A stretch of DNA of 64,000 nt from Nonomuraea sp. NBC_00507 (GTDB lineage: Bacteria; Actinomycetota; Actinomycetes; Streptosporangiales; Streptosporangiaceae). Below the pieces are notes generated by a model. It was given only the letters and a program-made list of their open reading frames with translations. It ran no database searches and was not told where the DNA came from. Location: assembly GCF_036013525.1 (NCBI RefSeq), contig NZ_CP107853.1, positions 4,712,001 to 4,776,000 on the forward strand. The letters run 5' to 3'. This document shows positions 32,463 to 44,492 of this stretch, one piece after another; within the stretch, counting starts at the first letter, position 1, and every line of letters begins with the position of its first letter. A program made the position numbers and the translations under genes.

Positions 32463-33920
32463 GTGTCAGACCTTACCCCCATCGTCGCCGGGTTCCATCC
32501 GGACCCGAGCGTCTGCCGTGCCGGCGACGACTACTACCTCGTCTGCTCCAGCTTCGAGTACTTCCCCGGTGTGCCTGTCTTCCACAGCCGCGACCTCGTG
32601 CACTGGACGCAGATCGGCAACGCCCTGGAGCGGCCGAGCCAGTTGCGCCTGTCGGCCGAGACCCCCTCGTCGGCCGGGGTCTACGCGCCCACGCTCCGCC
32701 ACCACGACGGCAGGTTCTGGCTGATCGTCACCGTTGTGGCCGATGGCGGCGGCAACATGCTGTTCACCGCCACCGACCCGGCCGGGCCGTGGTCCGACCC
32801 GATCCGGCTGCCCGGCGTCCCCGGCATCGACCCCGATCTGGCCTGGGACGACGACGGCACCTGCTGGTGTACGGTCGCCGGGGTCGGGCAGGTGCGTATC
32901 GACCCGCGGACGGGAGAGACGTTCGGAGAGCCGCACAAGCTCTGGTCCGGCACCCCAGGCGCCGCCGCCCCGGAGGCACCGCACCTCTACCGGATCGGCG
33001 AGTACTGGTACCTGCTCATCGCCGAGGGTGGCACCGAGCGGGGCCACGGGGTGTCGATCGCCCGCGGTCCCGCGCCCGACGGGCCGTTCGAGCCCTGCCC
33101 CGGCAACCCGATCCTGACGCACCGGAGCACCACACACCCGGTGCAGAACACCGGCCACGCGGATCTCGTCCAGGCTCCCGACGGATCCTGGTGGATGGTC
33201 CTTCTCGGGGTACGGCCCGGCGGAGGCACTCCCGGCTGGCACGTCCTGGGCCGCGAGACCTTCCTCGCCCCGGTGACCTGGGTGGACGGCTGGCCTGTCG
33301 TCGGCGAGCTCGTGCCCGGCGTGCCGAACGGATCGAACAGGGACGACTTCGACCTGGCCGAGCTCCAGGCGTGCTGGATCTCGCTGCGGAGCCGCCCGGC
33401 GGACCTGTGCACCACGAAGGAGCGGGCCGGCTGGCTGACGCTCCGCGCCCGCGGCGCCTCCCTGGACGAGCCCGACGTGACCTTCCTCGGCCGCCGCCCG
33501 CAGCACCTGAGGTGGCGCGCCCGCACCATGATCGACCCCGCACAGGGCCGTGGCGGCCTGGCCGTCCGGCTCGACGAGGAACACCACTACGAGATCGAGG
33601 CTGGAGGCGGCCAGGTGCGGGTAGTCGCCCGCATCGGCTCGGTGCGGACGGTGGTGGCCGAACATCCGGCACCCGCCGGCCCGCTGGTGCTGGCCGTCCA
33701 GACGGACGAACCGCTGCCGCCGCACGGCCCGCGCGCCGCGCCCGACGCACTCTCGTTCGGCGTCGAGACCGAGGCCGGCGCCCTCACCGTGCTCGCCTCG
33801 CTCGACGGCCGATACCTCTCCACCGAGGTGGCGGGCGGCTTCACCGGCCGGGTGGTCGGCATGTACGCCGCGACCGGCGCCGTGCACTTCGACTGGTTCG
33901 ACTACGAGGCCAGGCCATGA
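32463..33920 (+). CDS. Glycoside hydrolase family 43, beta-xylosidase/alpha-L-arabinofuranosidase type
   Basis: 485 residues. The five-bladed propeller shows the base Asp near 14 (GFHPDPSV), the pKa-modulating Asp near 123 (GIDPDLAWD) and the acid Glu near 171 (APEAPHLY). The C-terminal concanavalin-like domain (WISLRSRPADL, HYEIEAGGGQVRVVAR) is typical of GH43 subfamily 11/12 exo-enzymes. GTG 32463 follows AAAGGA at nine bases; an ATG at 32445 overlaps the previous stop but has no ribosome site. There is no signal peptide: intracellular trimming of xylosyl/arabinosyl side chains. Confidence 0.9.
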   Translation: MSDLTPIVAGFHPDPSVCRAGDDYYLVCSSFEYFPGVPVFHSRDLVHWTQIGNALERPSQLRLSAETPSSAGVYAPTLRHHDGRFWLIVTVVADGGGNMLFTATDPAGPWSDPIRLPGVPGIDPDLAWDDDGTCWCTVAGVGQVRIDPRTGETFGEPHKLWSGTPGAAAPEAPHLYRIGEYWYLLIAEGGTERGHGVSIARGPAPDGPFEPCPGNPILTHRSTTHPVQNTGHADLVQAPDGSWWMVLLGVRPGGGTPGWHVLGRETFLAPVTWVDGWPVVGELVPGVPNGSNRDDFDLAELQACWISLRSRPADLCTTKERAGWLTLRARGASLDEPDVTFLGRRPQHLRWRARTMIDPAQGRGGLAVRLDEEHHYEIEAGGGQVRVVARIGSVRTVVAEHPAPAGPLVLAVQTDEPLPPHGPRAAPDALSFGVETEAGALTVLASLDGRYLSTEVAGGFTGRVVGMYAATGAVHFDWFDYEARP

Positions 33921-34001
33921 ATGGGCGGCGCCGAACCAGGATCCGAACCGCATCCACCCCACGGCGCAGCAGGCGCAGTGGCGACTCACGGAAGGGAAGA
34001 A

Positions 34002-35696
34002 ATGAGAACCACCCCCCTCTCGCGCGCGGCGAGCCTCCTCATCGCGCTGATCACCGCATTAGGGCTGGCCACCAGCCCCACCGCGGCCTCGACTGACAAG
34101 CGCACCGACAGCGCGATGGACGTCGTGGCGGCGATGCAGCCCGGCTGGAACCTGGGCAACACGCTGGACGCGTTCCCCGACGAGACCTCGTGGGGCAACC
34201 CCCTGACCACCAAGCCGCTGTTCGAGGCCATCCGCGCCCAGGGCTTCCGCAGCGTCCGCATCCCCGTCACCTGGACCGACCACCAGTCCGCCACCGCGCC
34301 GTACACCATCGACGCGAAGTGGATGAACCGGGTCAAGGAGGTCGTCGACCTGGCGCTCGCCTCCGACCTCTACGTCCTGATCAACGTCCACCACGACTCG
34401 TGGCAGTGGATCTCCAAGATGCCCGCCAACCACGACGAGGTGGTCGCCCGCTTCAACGCCTCGTGGACCCAGATCGCTGCCGCCTTCCGTGACGCGCCGA
34501 GCAAGGTGCTCTTCGAGAGCGTCAACGAGCCGCAATTCGACAACGCCACCGACGAGGAGAAGATAAAGCTCCTCGCCGAGCTCAACCGCTCCTTCCACGG
34601 CATCGTCCGCGGCTCGGGCGGCCTCAACGCCGACCGGATCCTGGTCCTGCCCACCGTTCACACCAGCGCGGACCAGAAGTACCTGGACGGACTCTCCAAC
34701 GAGATCACCGCGCTGAACGACAAGAACCTGGCCGCGACCATCCACTTCTACGGCTACTGGCCGTTCAGCGTGAACATCGCCGGAGTCACCACCTTCAACG
34801 AGGAGACCCAGCAGGACCTGATCGGCTACTTCGACAGGGCGCACCAGACCTTCGTCTCCCGCGGCATCCCAGTGATCGTCGGTGAGTACGGCCTGCTCAG
34901 CTTCGACGTGGACTGGAACGCCGTCCAGCAGGGCGAAAAGCTGAAGTTCTTCGAAATGCTGGGTTACCAGGCGCGTGCCAAGGAGCTCACCACGATGTGG
35001 TGGGACAACGGCCAGCACCTCAACCGGGAGACTCTCCAGCAGTGGAAGGACCCCGGCCTGTTCGCGCAGATCAAGTCGAGCTGGACCACCCGCTCCGGTA
35101 CGGCCTCCAGTGACTCGGTGTTCGTGCCGAAGTCGGGTGCGATCCAGGCCCAGTCGCTCACCCTGAACAAGAACGGCACCTACTTCCGTGGTCTGTGGCA
35201 TGGCGCCAGCAGGCTTTACCCGGGCCGGGACTACACGGTCTCCGGCGACAAGCTCACGCTCACGGCGGCTGCCCTCACCCGGCTGGCGGGCGACCGCGCC
35301 CACGGCGTCAACGCGACGATCCAGGCCAGATTCTCCTCGGGAATCCCGTGGAAGATCTATGTGATCAGCTACGACACACCGGTCTTGTCCAACGCGACCG
35401 GCACCACGGAGTCGCTGACGATCCCCACCCAGTTCAACGGTGACCGGCTCGCCACGATGGAGGCCAAGTATGCCGACGGCACCAACGCCGCACCCCACGA
35501 CTGGACGTCCTACAAGGAGTACGGCAGGTCCTACTCTCCCGCCTACGCCGACAACTCGATCCGCCTGCTCAAGGAGCTCGTCAGCCAGATGCGGGAGAAC
35601 ACGCCGCTGACGCTGACCTTCCACTTCTGGAGCGGCGCCAAGGTCACCTACCAGGTCACCAGGTCCGGCGACACGGTCACCGGCACGGCCTCCTGA
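34002..35696 (+). CDS. Secreted GH5 endoglucanase/xyloglucanase with X2 and CBM46 domains
   Basis: The 564-residue protein has a Sec signal (SRAASLLIALITALGLATSP) and a GH5 barrel (MQPGWNLGNTLDA, acid/base Glu near 176 in VNEPQ, nucleophile near 295 in VIVGEYG). The barrel is followed by a CBM_X2 Ig-like module (AQSLTLNKNGTYFRGL to WKIYVISYDTP) and a C-terminal CBM46-like module (WTSYKEYGRSYSPAYADNSI to LTFHFWSGAKVTYQ). This GH5_4-X2-CBM46 order is known from Bacillus enzymes acting on xyloglucan and mixed-linkage glucan. It is the only clearly secreted hydrolase of the locus, so it probably makes the oligosaccharides that are imported. Last gene before the terminator. Confidence 0.92.
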   Translation: MRTTPLSRAASLLIALITALGLATSPTAASTDKRTDSAMDVVAAMQPGWNLGNTLDAFPDETSWGNPLTTKPLFEAIRAQGFRSVRIPVTWTDHQSATAPYTIDAKWMNRVKEVVDLALASDLYVLINVHHDSWQWISKMPANHDEVVARFNASWTQIAAAFRDAPSKVLFESVNEPQFDNATDEEKIKLLAELNRSFHGIVRGSGGLNADRILVLPTVHTSADQKYLDGLSNEITALNDKNLAATIHFYGYWPFSVNIAGVTTFNEETQQDLIGYFDRAHQTFVSRGIPVIVGEYGLLSFDVDWNAVQQGEKLKFFEMLGYQARAKELTTMWWDNGQHLNRETLQQWKDPGLFAQIKSSWTTRSGTASSDSVFVPKSGAIQAQSLTLNKNGTYFRGLWHGASRLYPGRDYTVSGDKLTLTAAALTRLAGDRAHGVNATIQARFSSGIPWKIYVISYDTPVLSNATGTTESLTIPTQFNGDRLATMEAKYADGTNAAPHDWTSYKEYGRSYSPAYADNSIRLLKELVSQMRENTPLTLTFHFWSGAKVTYQVTRSGDTVTGTAS

Positions 35697-35709
35697 CCCT
35701 TCTCACCGA

Positions 35710-35746
35710 GAGCCGCCCCGCACATGCGGGGCGGCTCCCTTTTTTT
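35710..35746 (+). terminator. Strong intrinsic terminator of the nine-gene operon
   Basis: A perfect 12-bp stem (GAGCCGCCCCGC / GCGGGGCGGCTC) with an ACAT loop is followed by CC and seven T residues, 13 bases after the GH5 stop. The hairpin may also stop transcription from the convergent GH2 gene, though without a U-run in that direction. Confidence 0.95.
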
Positions 35747-35750
35747 GGGT

Positions 35751-38798
<3,048 letters not shown>

Positions 38799-38966
38799 CT
38801 ATCGAACATCTCTTGCGGGAAGCCGTGCTGTATCGGCGATGACAGGCACGCCAACAGCCATACCGCGACTGTGCAAGCCGGCCGTGCCACGCTCGCCTGT
38901 AGCGGTGCACGAGGCGAAAACCGCGGTTTGCCGTCAGAGACGGACCTCAAGCAGTGGTGAGCTGCA

Positions 38967-38995
38967 GAAAGTTTTCGGCTGGCTTGCTCTATAGT
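38967..38995 (+). promoter_or_regulatory. Promoter and operator of the third LacI gene
   Basis: A TATAGT -10 box (38990-38995) lies about 40 bases before the start codon, and GAAAGTTTTC (38967-38976) covers the -35 position. This is a variant of the GH2 operator, indicating autoregulation by the adjacent LacI protein. Confidence 0.5.
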
Positions 38996-39036
38996 TTCCT
39001 TGGTGCGGACCCGCCGTTGATGAGGGAAGGGTGATC

Positions 39037-40083
39037 GTGACGGATAACCGAACGGGCGAACCAGCGGCCGACGAGCAGGACGCGCGAGGTGGTGGAATTC
39101 CGTCGGTCACCATCGCGTACATCGCCGAGTCCGCGGGCGTCTCGATCCCCACCGTGTCGAAAGTGCTCAACGGACGTTCGGGGGTCTCGGATCAGACTCG
39201 TGCCCGCGTCGAAGAACTGATCAATCGGCACGGATACCGCAGGCCCTCGGGCAGCCGGAACAATATCGTGGAACTCGTGTTCCGCGAGCTCGAGAACATG
39301 TGGGCCGTGGAGATCATCCGCGGGGTCGAGCAGGTGGCCCGCAAGAACCGCGTCGGGGTCATGGTTTCGGAGTTCGGCCTCCATGAAACGCCTGCGATGT
39401 CCATCGACGACACGGTCGGCCGGCGCCCTCGCTGCGTCTTGTCAGTGGCGCAACTCTCGCCGTCCGAGCGTGAGAAGTTGAAGGCGAAAGGCATCCCGTA
39501 CGTCGTCTACGACCCGATCGACGAGGTACCGGACGGCGTCCCCTTCGTGGGCGCCACCAACTGGAGGGGCGGCCAGGCGGCGACCCGGCACCTGCTCGAA
39601 CTGGGACACCGCCGCATCGCCATGATCAGCGGACCTGATCATTCGTTCTGTCGCGCCAGAGTGGCGGGCTACCACTCCGCGCTGGCTGAAGCCAACGTTC
39701 ACCCGGATCCCGAACTCCTGGTCCGGACCCTCCTCACTCGCGAGGACGGCTGCGCCGCGGCGCGCGAGCTGCTGTCCAGGCCCGACCGGCCGACCGCGAT
39801 CTTCACCGCGAACGACATGCAAGCGCTCGGCGTCTACCAGGCCGCTCGCGACCTGGGGCTGTCCATCCCCGGGGACCTGAGCGTAGTAGGCTACGACGAT
39901 CTTCCGGTCGTGGCCTGGGTCGACCCGCCTTTGACCACGGTTCACCAGCCGCTGACGGAGATGGCGGTCGCCGCCACGGAACTGGCGCTGGCCATCGGCC
40001 GCGGGGAGTCGGTTCCCCAGGTGGGACTGGAGATCGCGACGACCCTCACGGTCCGCGAGAGCACAGCACCGCCGAGCGGCTGA
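39037..40083 (+). CDS. LacI-family repressor, third
   Basis: About 348 residues. HTH TIAYIAESAGVSIPTVSKVL, hinge RHGYRRPSGS (the usual Leu56-containing hinge is altered), and a sensor domain with MISGPDHSFCRARVAGYHSA and IFTANDMQALGVYQAARDLG. GTG 39037 was chosen because GGAAGG lies seven bases upstream; GTG 39031 is the alternative. It is divergent from GH2 and, by operator similarity, may also act at the GH3 and nine-gene operon promoters. Confidence 0.9.
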   Translation: MTDNRTGEPAADEQDARGGGIPSVTIAYIAESAGVSIPTVSKVLNGRSGVSDQTRARVEELINRHGYRRPSGSRNNIVELVFRELENMWAVEIIRGVEQVARKNRVGVMVSEFGLHETPAMSIDDTVGRRPRCVLSVAQLSPSEREKLKAKGIPYVVYDPIDEVPDGVPFVGATNWRGGQAATRHLLELGHRRIAMISGPDHSFCRARVAGYHSALAEANVHPDPELLVRTLLTREDGCAAARELLSRPDRPTAIFTANDMQALGVYQAARDLGLSIPGDLSVVGYDDLPVVAWVDPPLTTVHQPLTEMAVAATELALAIGRGESVPQVGLEIATTLTVRESTAPPSG

Positions 40084-40232
40084 GCCGTTTCGGTGGAGCA
40101 GGCCGACACGGCGCGCAACGCGCCGGCCCGACCGCGGCACCCCTGTCACCAATGGGGCGCCGCGGGGGAGCAGGTCCTTCTGCGGATCGGAAGAAGAGCT
40201 CGGCGAGGTCGTAGCGACAGTCGCGCCCCTCG

Positions 40233-40475
40233 TCAGGAGAGCAGGGAGTCGCGGGGGCGCGCGGGTGCGGTGGTCCCGCGGAGGGAGATGGGCGGAGCGA
40301 GGAGGAGATCGCGGTGCGGAGTGGCCGGATCGGCGATGCGCTCAATGAGCAGCTCGACGGCGCGGGCGCGATCGGTGAACTGCACCGGACCGTTCACTGA
40401 TACGCGCGGATCGTAGAGGGAACAGTGTTCCACGGGGAGGACGGCGCTCTCGTCCTCATGCTCGCGGTCCGGATC
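40233..40475 (-). pseudogene. LacI-family regulator, C-terminal remnant
   Basis: The frame reads RARAVELLIERIADPATPHR, then DLLLAPPISLRGTTAPA, which is the final helix and strand of LacI-family sensors. No HTH or N-terminal sensor lobe remains; the frame begins directly after the ROK gene stop on the same strand. It is either a truncated old regulator or the tail of a rearranged gene. Confidence 0.5.
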
Positions 40476-41646
40476 AGAATGCCGGCGCAGCTTGCCCCTG
40501 CCGCGGTCCCTGACTGCGTGCCTTGAGCAGCGTGTCCCGTAGGCGGTTGTGGGCCATGGCCAGGCAGGCGTGCACCGCGCCGCGTGCTACCGAGAGTCCC
40601 AGAATCTGCGAGACGGTCGTGATCCGGGGGACGGCCGGCAAGTTCTGTGCGAGTCGCTTGCGTACCTCGGGGAGCACCTCGTCCACCAAGGGGTGCAACC
40701 GGCCGACGAAGTAGACGGACTCGGGATCGAGTGTCACGGCGACGATGCTCACGGCGGTCGTCACCGCCGTCGTGAACGCCTTGAGTATCTCGGCACGGGC
40801 ACGATGGTCCTGAGGTGCCAGCCACAGGTCCTCGACGCGTTCGAGGTCCAGTCCGTGTTCGCGAGCGAACTTCACAAGCCCTGCGGTGCTCAGCAGCCCG
40901 TTGAGAGTGCGGTCGTCGATGCCCGAGGAGAGGGAACCGATGTCGCCGAACGCAGGAGTACGTCCCCGAGCCAGTTCCTGGTCCATGCAGGTGGCGAAAT
41001 TCAGGGTGCTGCTGACGCTGAACAGGGCAGCGTTATGGATACTCGCGTCGTCCGTGAGCACCCGGAGCAAGGACGCGTTTGCGTCACTGTCGAAGGTCAC
41101 TGGAGCATCTACGAGCATTTCAACGGTTCGGTGGAGGTCTCTGCCGGAGAAGATTTTCATCGGATCGGCAGGCCGAAAGACCTCGGCGCCGTCGCGGACA
41201 TGGGCGGGCAGTGCCGCGACGACCTGGCGCAGTGGCCCTCGTGCGGATGCGCTGGCCTGCGCGATCAGGTCGACCAGCCACTGGCCGGCAGCGGGGACGT
41301 CGTGGTGCTCGACCGTCGGAACGATCACGTGTCCGATCTCACGGCCGCGTAGGTCGGTCACCAGCACGCCGGTGGTCAGGGCGCCGAAGCTGACCCCCAC
41401 GACGTGTCCGGCCGTCTCAGGCACATCGAGGTACGTCGACCGACGGCCACGCCCGGCGACGGCGTCGACTCCCCCGTCCACGACGAACCCGTCAGAGCGC
41501 AGTTCCTCGACGGCCCGCGACACCGTCGCCTTACTCAACCCCGTGAGCTCGATGAGCCTGTTCCGGGTCAACGGCGCATGGGAGAGAACCACGTCAAGGA
41601 CACTTGCCTTGTTGTAGTCGCGTGGTGTGGGGTTGATGCTGCTCAC
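40474..41646 (-). CDS. ROK-family transcriptional regulator
   Basis: 390 residues. An N-terminal MarR-like winged helix (LTRNRLIELTGLSKATVSRA) is followed by a ROK domain (GHVVGVSFGALTTGVLVTDL). The phosphate/ATP-binding and metal-Cys motifs of ROK sugar kinases are not evident, so it is a repressor rather than a kinase. It lies downstream of and on the same strand as the APH-like kinase and PLP phospho-lyase genes. It probably regulates them; a 21-base inverted repeat upstream of the phospho-lyase is a candidate site. Confidence 0.87.
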   Translation of the reverse strand: MSSINPTPRDYNKASVLDVVLSHAPLTRNRLIELTGLSKATVSRAVEELRSDGFVVDGGVDAVAGRGRRSTYLDVPETAGHVVGVSFGALTTGVLVTDLRGREIGHVIVPTVEHHDVPAAGQWLVDLIAQASASARGPLRQVVAALPAHVRDGAEVFRPADPMKIFSGRDLHRTVEMLVDAPVTFDSDANASLLRVLTDDASIHNAALFSVSSTLNFATCMDQELARGRTPAFGDIGSLSSGIDDRTLNGLLSTAGLVKFAREHGLDLERVEDLWLAPQDHRARAEILKAFTTAVTTAVSIVAVTLDPESVYFVGRLHPLVDEVLPEVRKRLAQNLPAVPRITTVSQILGLSVARGAVHACLAMAHNRLRDTLLKARSQGPRQGQAAPAF

Positions 41647-41866
41647 CTCATGACCTTAGCGAGACCATACGCAGCCCGAACCAGTGGTCTCTGCCGCACT
41701 TGCTGAGCCGCCCGTGGGCGTCAGCGAAGCTGCTGATCCTTGGCCCGCCTGCGCTTCTGATGAACTCCGCCTGTTCCCCTCAGAGGGAGAACCTCGTGGC
41801 CGTCTCCTGCTGGAGGCCAGGTCTGCCGTGTCGGACGCCGACGAGTGTCGCCGCAGTCGCGCCGCC

Positions 41867-42946
41867 TCAAGGCGTGTCATGGCGGGTGCTCACCAAGCGG
41901 GCCACGACCTCCTCCATGGCGACGGCTATGGCCCGCTCCACGTTGACCCAGTCGTCTCTGGCGTGCTCGAGCAGGTAGTCGCGACGCTCCGGCACTCGTT
42001 CCGCGCGCCAATGGGTGACCAGCGCGCGAAGTGTCAGGCGTGCCAGCGCGGCAACAGGCAGGAGCGGGAGTTCGGTGTCCTTGATCGGCCGGGCCCGCTC
42101 GTATCCCGCGACGAAGCTGCATGCCTCACGCCAGGGATCCCACGGCGTCCGGCCGAGAAGGTTCGCGAGAGACACAGCAGGATCGAAGATCAAAGCACTG
42201 CGCACACTGTCACCGAAGTCGATTACTCCTGTGACGAAGCTGTCTGTTCGCGGATCCACCAGGACGTTGTAAGGGCTGTAGTCACCATGGATCACTTGGG
42301 TCTCGAGATCACCCAGCCTCGGAACAACGTTCTCGTGGAAAAGACGGAACACTTCTTGTGCCAGCCGACGGTGCGCCGCACTGGGCGTGTACTCGATGAG
42401 CTCCCGCAGCTGGTCGAAGTGTCGAAGGTCCCACACAAGGCGCCGCTCGTCCGCTGGATGCCTGAATGACCGCAGAGCCAGATCCACTCGCCCGAGCATC
42501 TGCCCGACCTTCGCAAGCTGCTGGGGATCGGGGTTCGTCCGCGCCAGGACGGCGCCTTCGACGAAGCCGAAGACCCGCAGGATTCGAACCCCGCCGTCTT
42601 TCGTCTCGATCGGTACGTTGTCGCTGCCTTCGATGGTTTCCTTGACCCGCTGGAGAGGGAGATGAGGAGCTTCGGCTTCGAGGTGGCGCATCACAGCCGT
42701 CTGCAGAGCTACGACAGCTACCGCCTCGTCAGGCGGGGAAACCTTGACGAGATGGTCGGCCGTGCCGGTCCGCAGCCGGAACGTGTCGTCCTTCTCGGTT
42801 GCCAGCCGCTCGAGATGTCCGCTCAGCTGGTAGTGCCGGGCGAGGAGGGTGTCTACCACGTTCGTCTCGATGGACTCGTGGGATGATGCCAGGCCGCTCT
42901 CCTCGAACAACTGCTGGGCGATACGCGCGGGGGGCGAGGTGCTCAC
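41867..42946 (-). CDS. APH-fold small-molecule kinase (hydroxylysine/ethanolamine kinase-like)
   Basis: 359 residues with the aminoglycoside-phosphotransferase fold: catalytic loop VIHGDYSPYNVLVD and metal motif GVIDFGDSVRSALIFD. GTG 42946 has an AAGGGA ribosome site. It lies 27 bases after the AGXT2L-type phospho-lyase. In vertebrates hydroxylysine kinase and 5-phosphohydroxylysine phospho-lyase form a pair, and bacterial genomes encode the two together or fused. The substrate is therefore likely an amino alcohol such as 5-hydroxylysine or ethanolamine; this is inference, not readable from active-site residues. Confidence 0.82.
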   Translation of the reverse strand: MSTSPPARIAQQLFEESGLASSHESIETNVVDTLLARHYQLSGHLERLATEKDDTFRLRTGTADHLVKVSPPDEAVAVVALQTAVMRHLEAEAPHLPLQRVKETIEGSDNVPIETKDGGVRILRVFGFVEGAVLARTNPDPQQLAKVGQMLGRVDLALRSFRHPADERRLVWDLRHFDQLRELIEYTPSAAHRRLAQEVFRLFHENVVPRLGDLETQVIHGDYSPYNVLVDPRTDSFVTGVIDFGDSVRSALIFDPAVSLANLLGRTPWDPWREACSFVAGYERARPIKDTELPLLPVAALARLTLRALVTHWRAERVPERRDYLLEHARDDWVNVERAIAVAMEEVVARLVSTRHDTP

Positions 42947-42973
42947 CGTTCGGTCCCTTCGGCTTTCGGCCTG

Positions 42974-44323
42974 CTACAGGCGCATCTCGGCGATCTCCGC
43001 GAAGGTCTCGAGGAATCGCGTCAGGTCGGCCGAGTCGAAGGCCAGCGGCGGTCGGATCTTGAGCACATTGACTGCTTTCCCGGTGCCGCTGATGAGGACG
43101 CGACGCTCACGCATGTCGTTGATGACGTGCTCAGTGCGGACACGATCGGGCTCCAGCGACTCCCGGTCCTTCACGAGTTCGACGCCCACGTACAGACCAC
43201 TGCCGCGGACCTCTGCGACGTAGGGAGACTCGCGAGTGATCTCCTCAAGGCCGGCTCGAAGCGCCCTGCCGTTGTCGAGAACTCGCCGCTGCACGTTCTC
43301 CGCTTCGAAGACGTCCAGAACCGCGGCACCGGCGGCAACCGCGATCGAACTGCCCGCAAAGGTGTTGAAGTAACGGACATTCTGCCCGAATTCGTCGCAC
43401 ACCTCGGGCCTGAACACCACACCGGAGATCGGCATGCCGTTGCCCATGGGCTTGCCCATCGTGACGATGTCCGGAAGCACCCCATGGCGGCTGAACCCCC
43501 ACATCGACTCTCCGAGCCGGGCGAATCCCGACTGGACCTCGTCGGCGATGTACACGCCGCCCGCGGCGTGCACCTCCTCGACCATGTCACGCAGGTAACC
43601 GACAGGATCGGTGAAGAGGCCATCACTGGAGTGCGCGCAGTCGGTGATCAGCGCCGCAAGCCTGTAGCCGTGGCGCTCGAGGTCGTTGATCGCGCCGCGC
43701 ACCTGGCTTCGCATGTGGTCGGGAAGCGATGAACCCGGCGGGACGAGTCGCGGATCAGGAACATCGATGAGCCGCACATTCGGCCCGAGCGGTGACCCCG
43801 CGCCGAGCGTCGGCGAGAAGCTCGCAACCTCGCGAGTGAGACCGTGGTAAGCCCAGCGAGTCACTACGATTCCCTCGCCGCCCGTGTGGAAGCGAGCCAC
43901 GCGCATGGCCAGGTCGTTCGCCTCCGACCCGCTGCAAGCGAAGCTGACCCTCGAGAGCGCTTCGGGCATAGTCGCGACAAGGCGCTCGGCGTAGTCGACG
44001 AGTGATTCCTGCACATAGCGCGTGTTGGTGTTGACCGCCGCCATCTGGCGGGACACGGCCTCGACAACGTGCGGGTGTGCGTGACCGACGCACGGCACAT
44101 TGTTGTAGGCGTCAAGGTAGTCGTTGCCATCCCGGTCGAACAGGTGAGCGCCTCGACCGGAGACGAACTCGACCGGCTCCCGGTAGTTCAGCGTGTAACC
44201 AGGGCCCAGCACGTTGTTTCGCCGCTTGAGAGTGGACCGCAATCGCTCGGGCAGTTCACCGATCGCTGCGGGGTCGAACCCGTTGGGGTAGTTGACCAGC
44301 GCTCGACTCAGCGTGGAAGTCAT
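42974..44323 (-). CDS. Class-III PLP enzyme, AGXT2L-type phospho-lyase
   Basis: 449 residues. DAYNNVPCVGHAHPHVVEAV and NTNTRYVQESLVDYAERLV are strong signatures of the ethanolamine-phosphate/5-phosphohydroxylysine phospho-lyase subgroup rather than ordinary omega-transaminases. The PLP Asp sits in YIADEVQSGFAR and the Schiff-base Lys in IVTMGKPMGNG. These enzymes eliminate phosphate and ammonia from a phosphorylated amino alcohol to give an aldehyde. A GGAGGGG ribosome site precedes the ATG. It heads the operon with the kinase and ROK regulator. Confidence 0.87.
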   Translation of the reverse strand: MTSTLSRALVNYPNGFDPAAIGELPERLRSTLKRRNNVLGPGYTLNYREPVEFVSGRGAHLFDRDGNDYLDAYNNVPCVGHAHPHVVEAVSRQMAAVNTNTRYVQESLVDYAERLVATMPEALSRVSFACSGSEANDLAMRVARFHTGGEGIVVTRWAYHGLTREVASFSPTLGAGSPLGPNVRLIDVPDPRLVPPGSSLPDHMRSQVRGAINDLERHGYRLAALITDCAHSSDGLFTDPVGYLRDMVEEVHAAGGVYIADEVQSGFARLGESMWGFSRHGVLPDIVTMGKPMGNGMPISGVVFRPEVCDEFGQNVRYFNTFAGSSIAVAAGAAVLDVFEAENVQRRVLDNGRALRAGLEEITRESPYVAEVRGSGLYVGVELVKDRESLEPDRVRTEHVINDMRERRVLISGTGKAVNVLKIRPPLAFDSADLTRFLETFAEIAEMRL

Positions 44324-44390
44324 CAGCGGGTCCCCTCCTTCGTGGCTTGCATCTCGTTGCGGCTGCTTCAGCGGCAGCCTACCATCTTTT

Positions 44391-44411
44391 GTTTCAGTTC
44401 CAGTCTGAAAC
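44391..44411 (-). promoter_or_regulatory. Perfect inverted repeat upstream of the phospho-lyase operon
   Basis: Seven-base arms GTTTCAG and CTGAAAC flank a seven-base spacer, 68-88 bases upstream of the start codon. On the gene strand a TAGGCT -10-like box follows about 17 bases after the middle of the repeat, so the site overlaps the -35 region. It is a candidate operator for the ROK protein. Confidence 0.5.
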
Positions 44412-44492
44412 TTATTTTGTTACTCGCGCACGGCTGCGGCAACGTGATCGGCAAACGGCAGATCGAGCAGTTGGCGGTCCAGGCCGCGGTCG

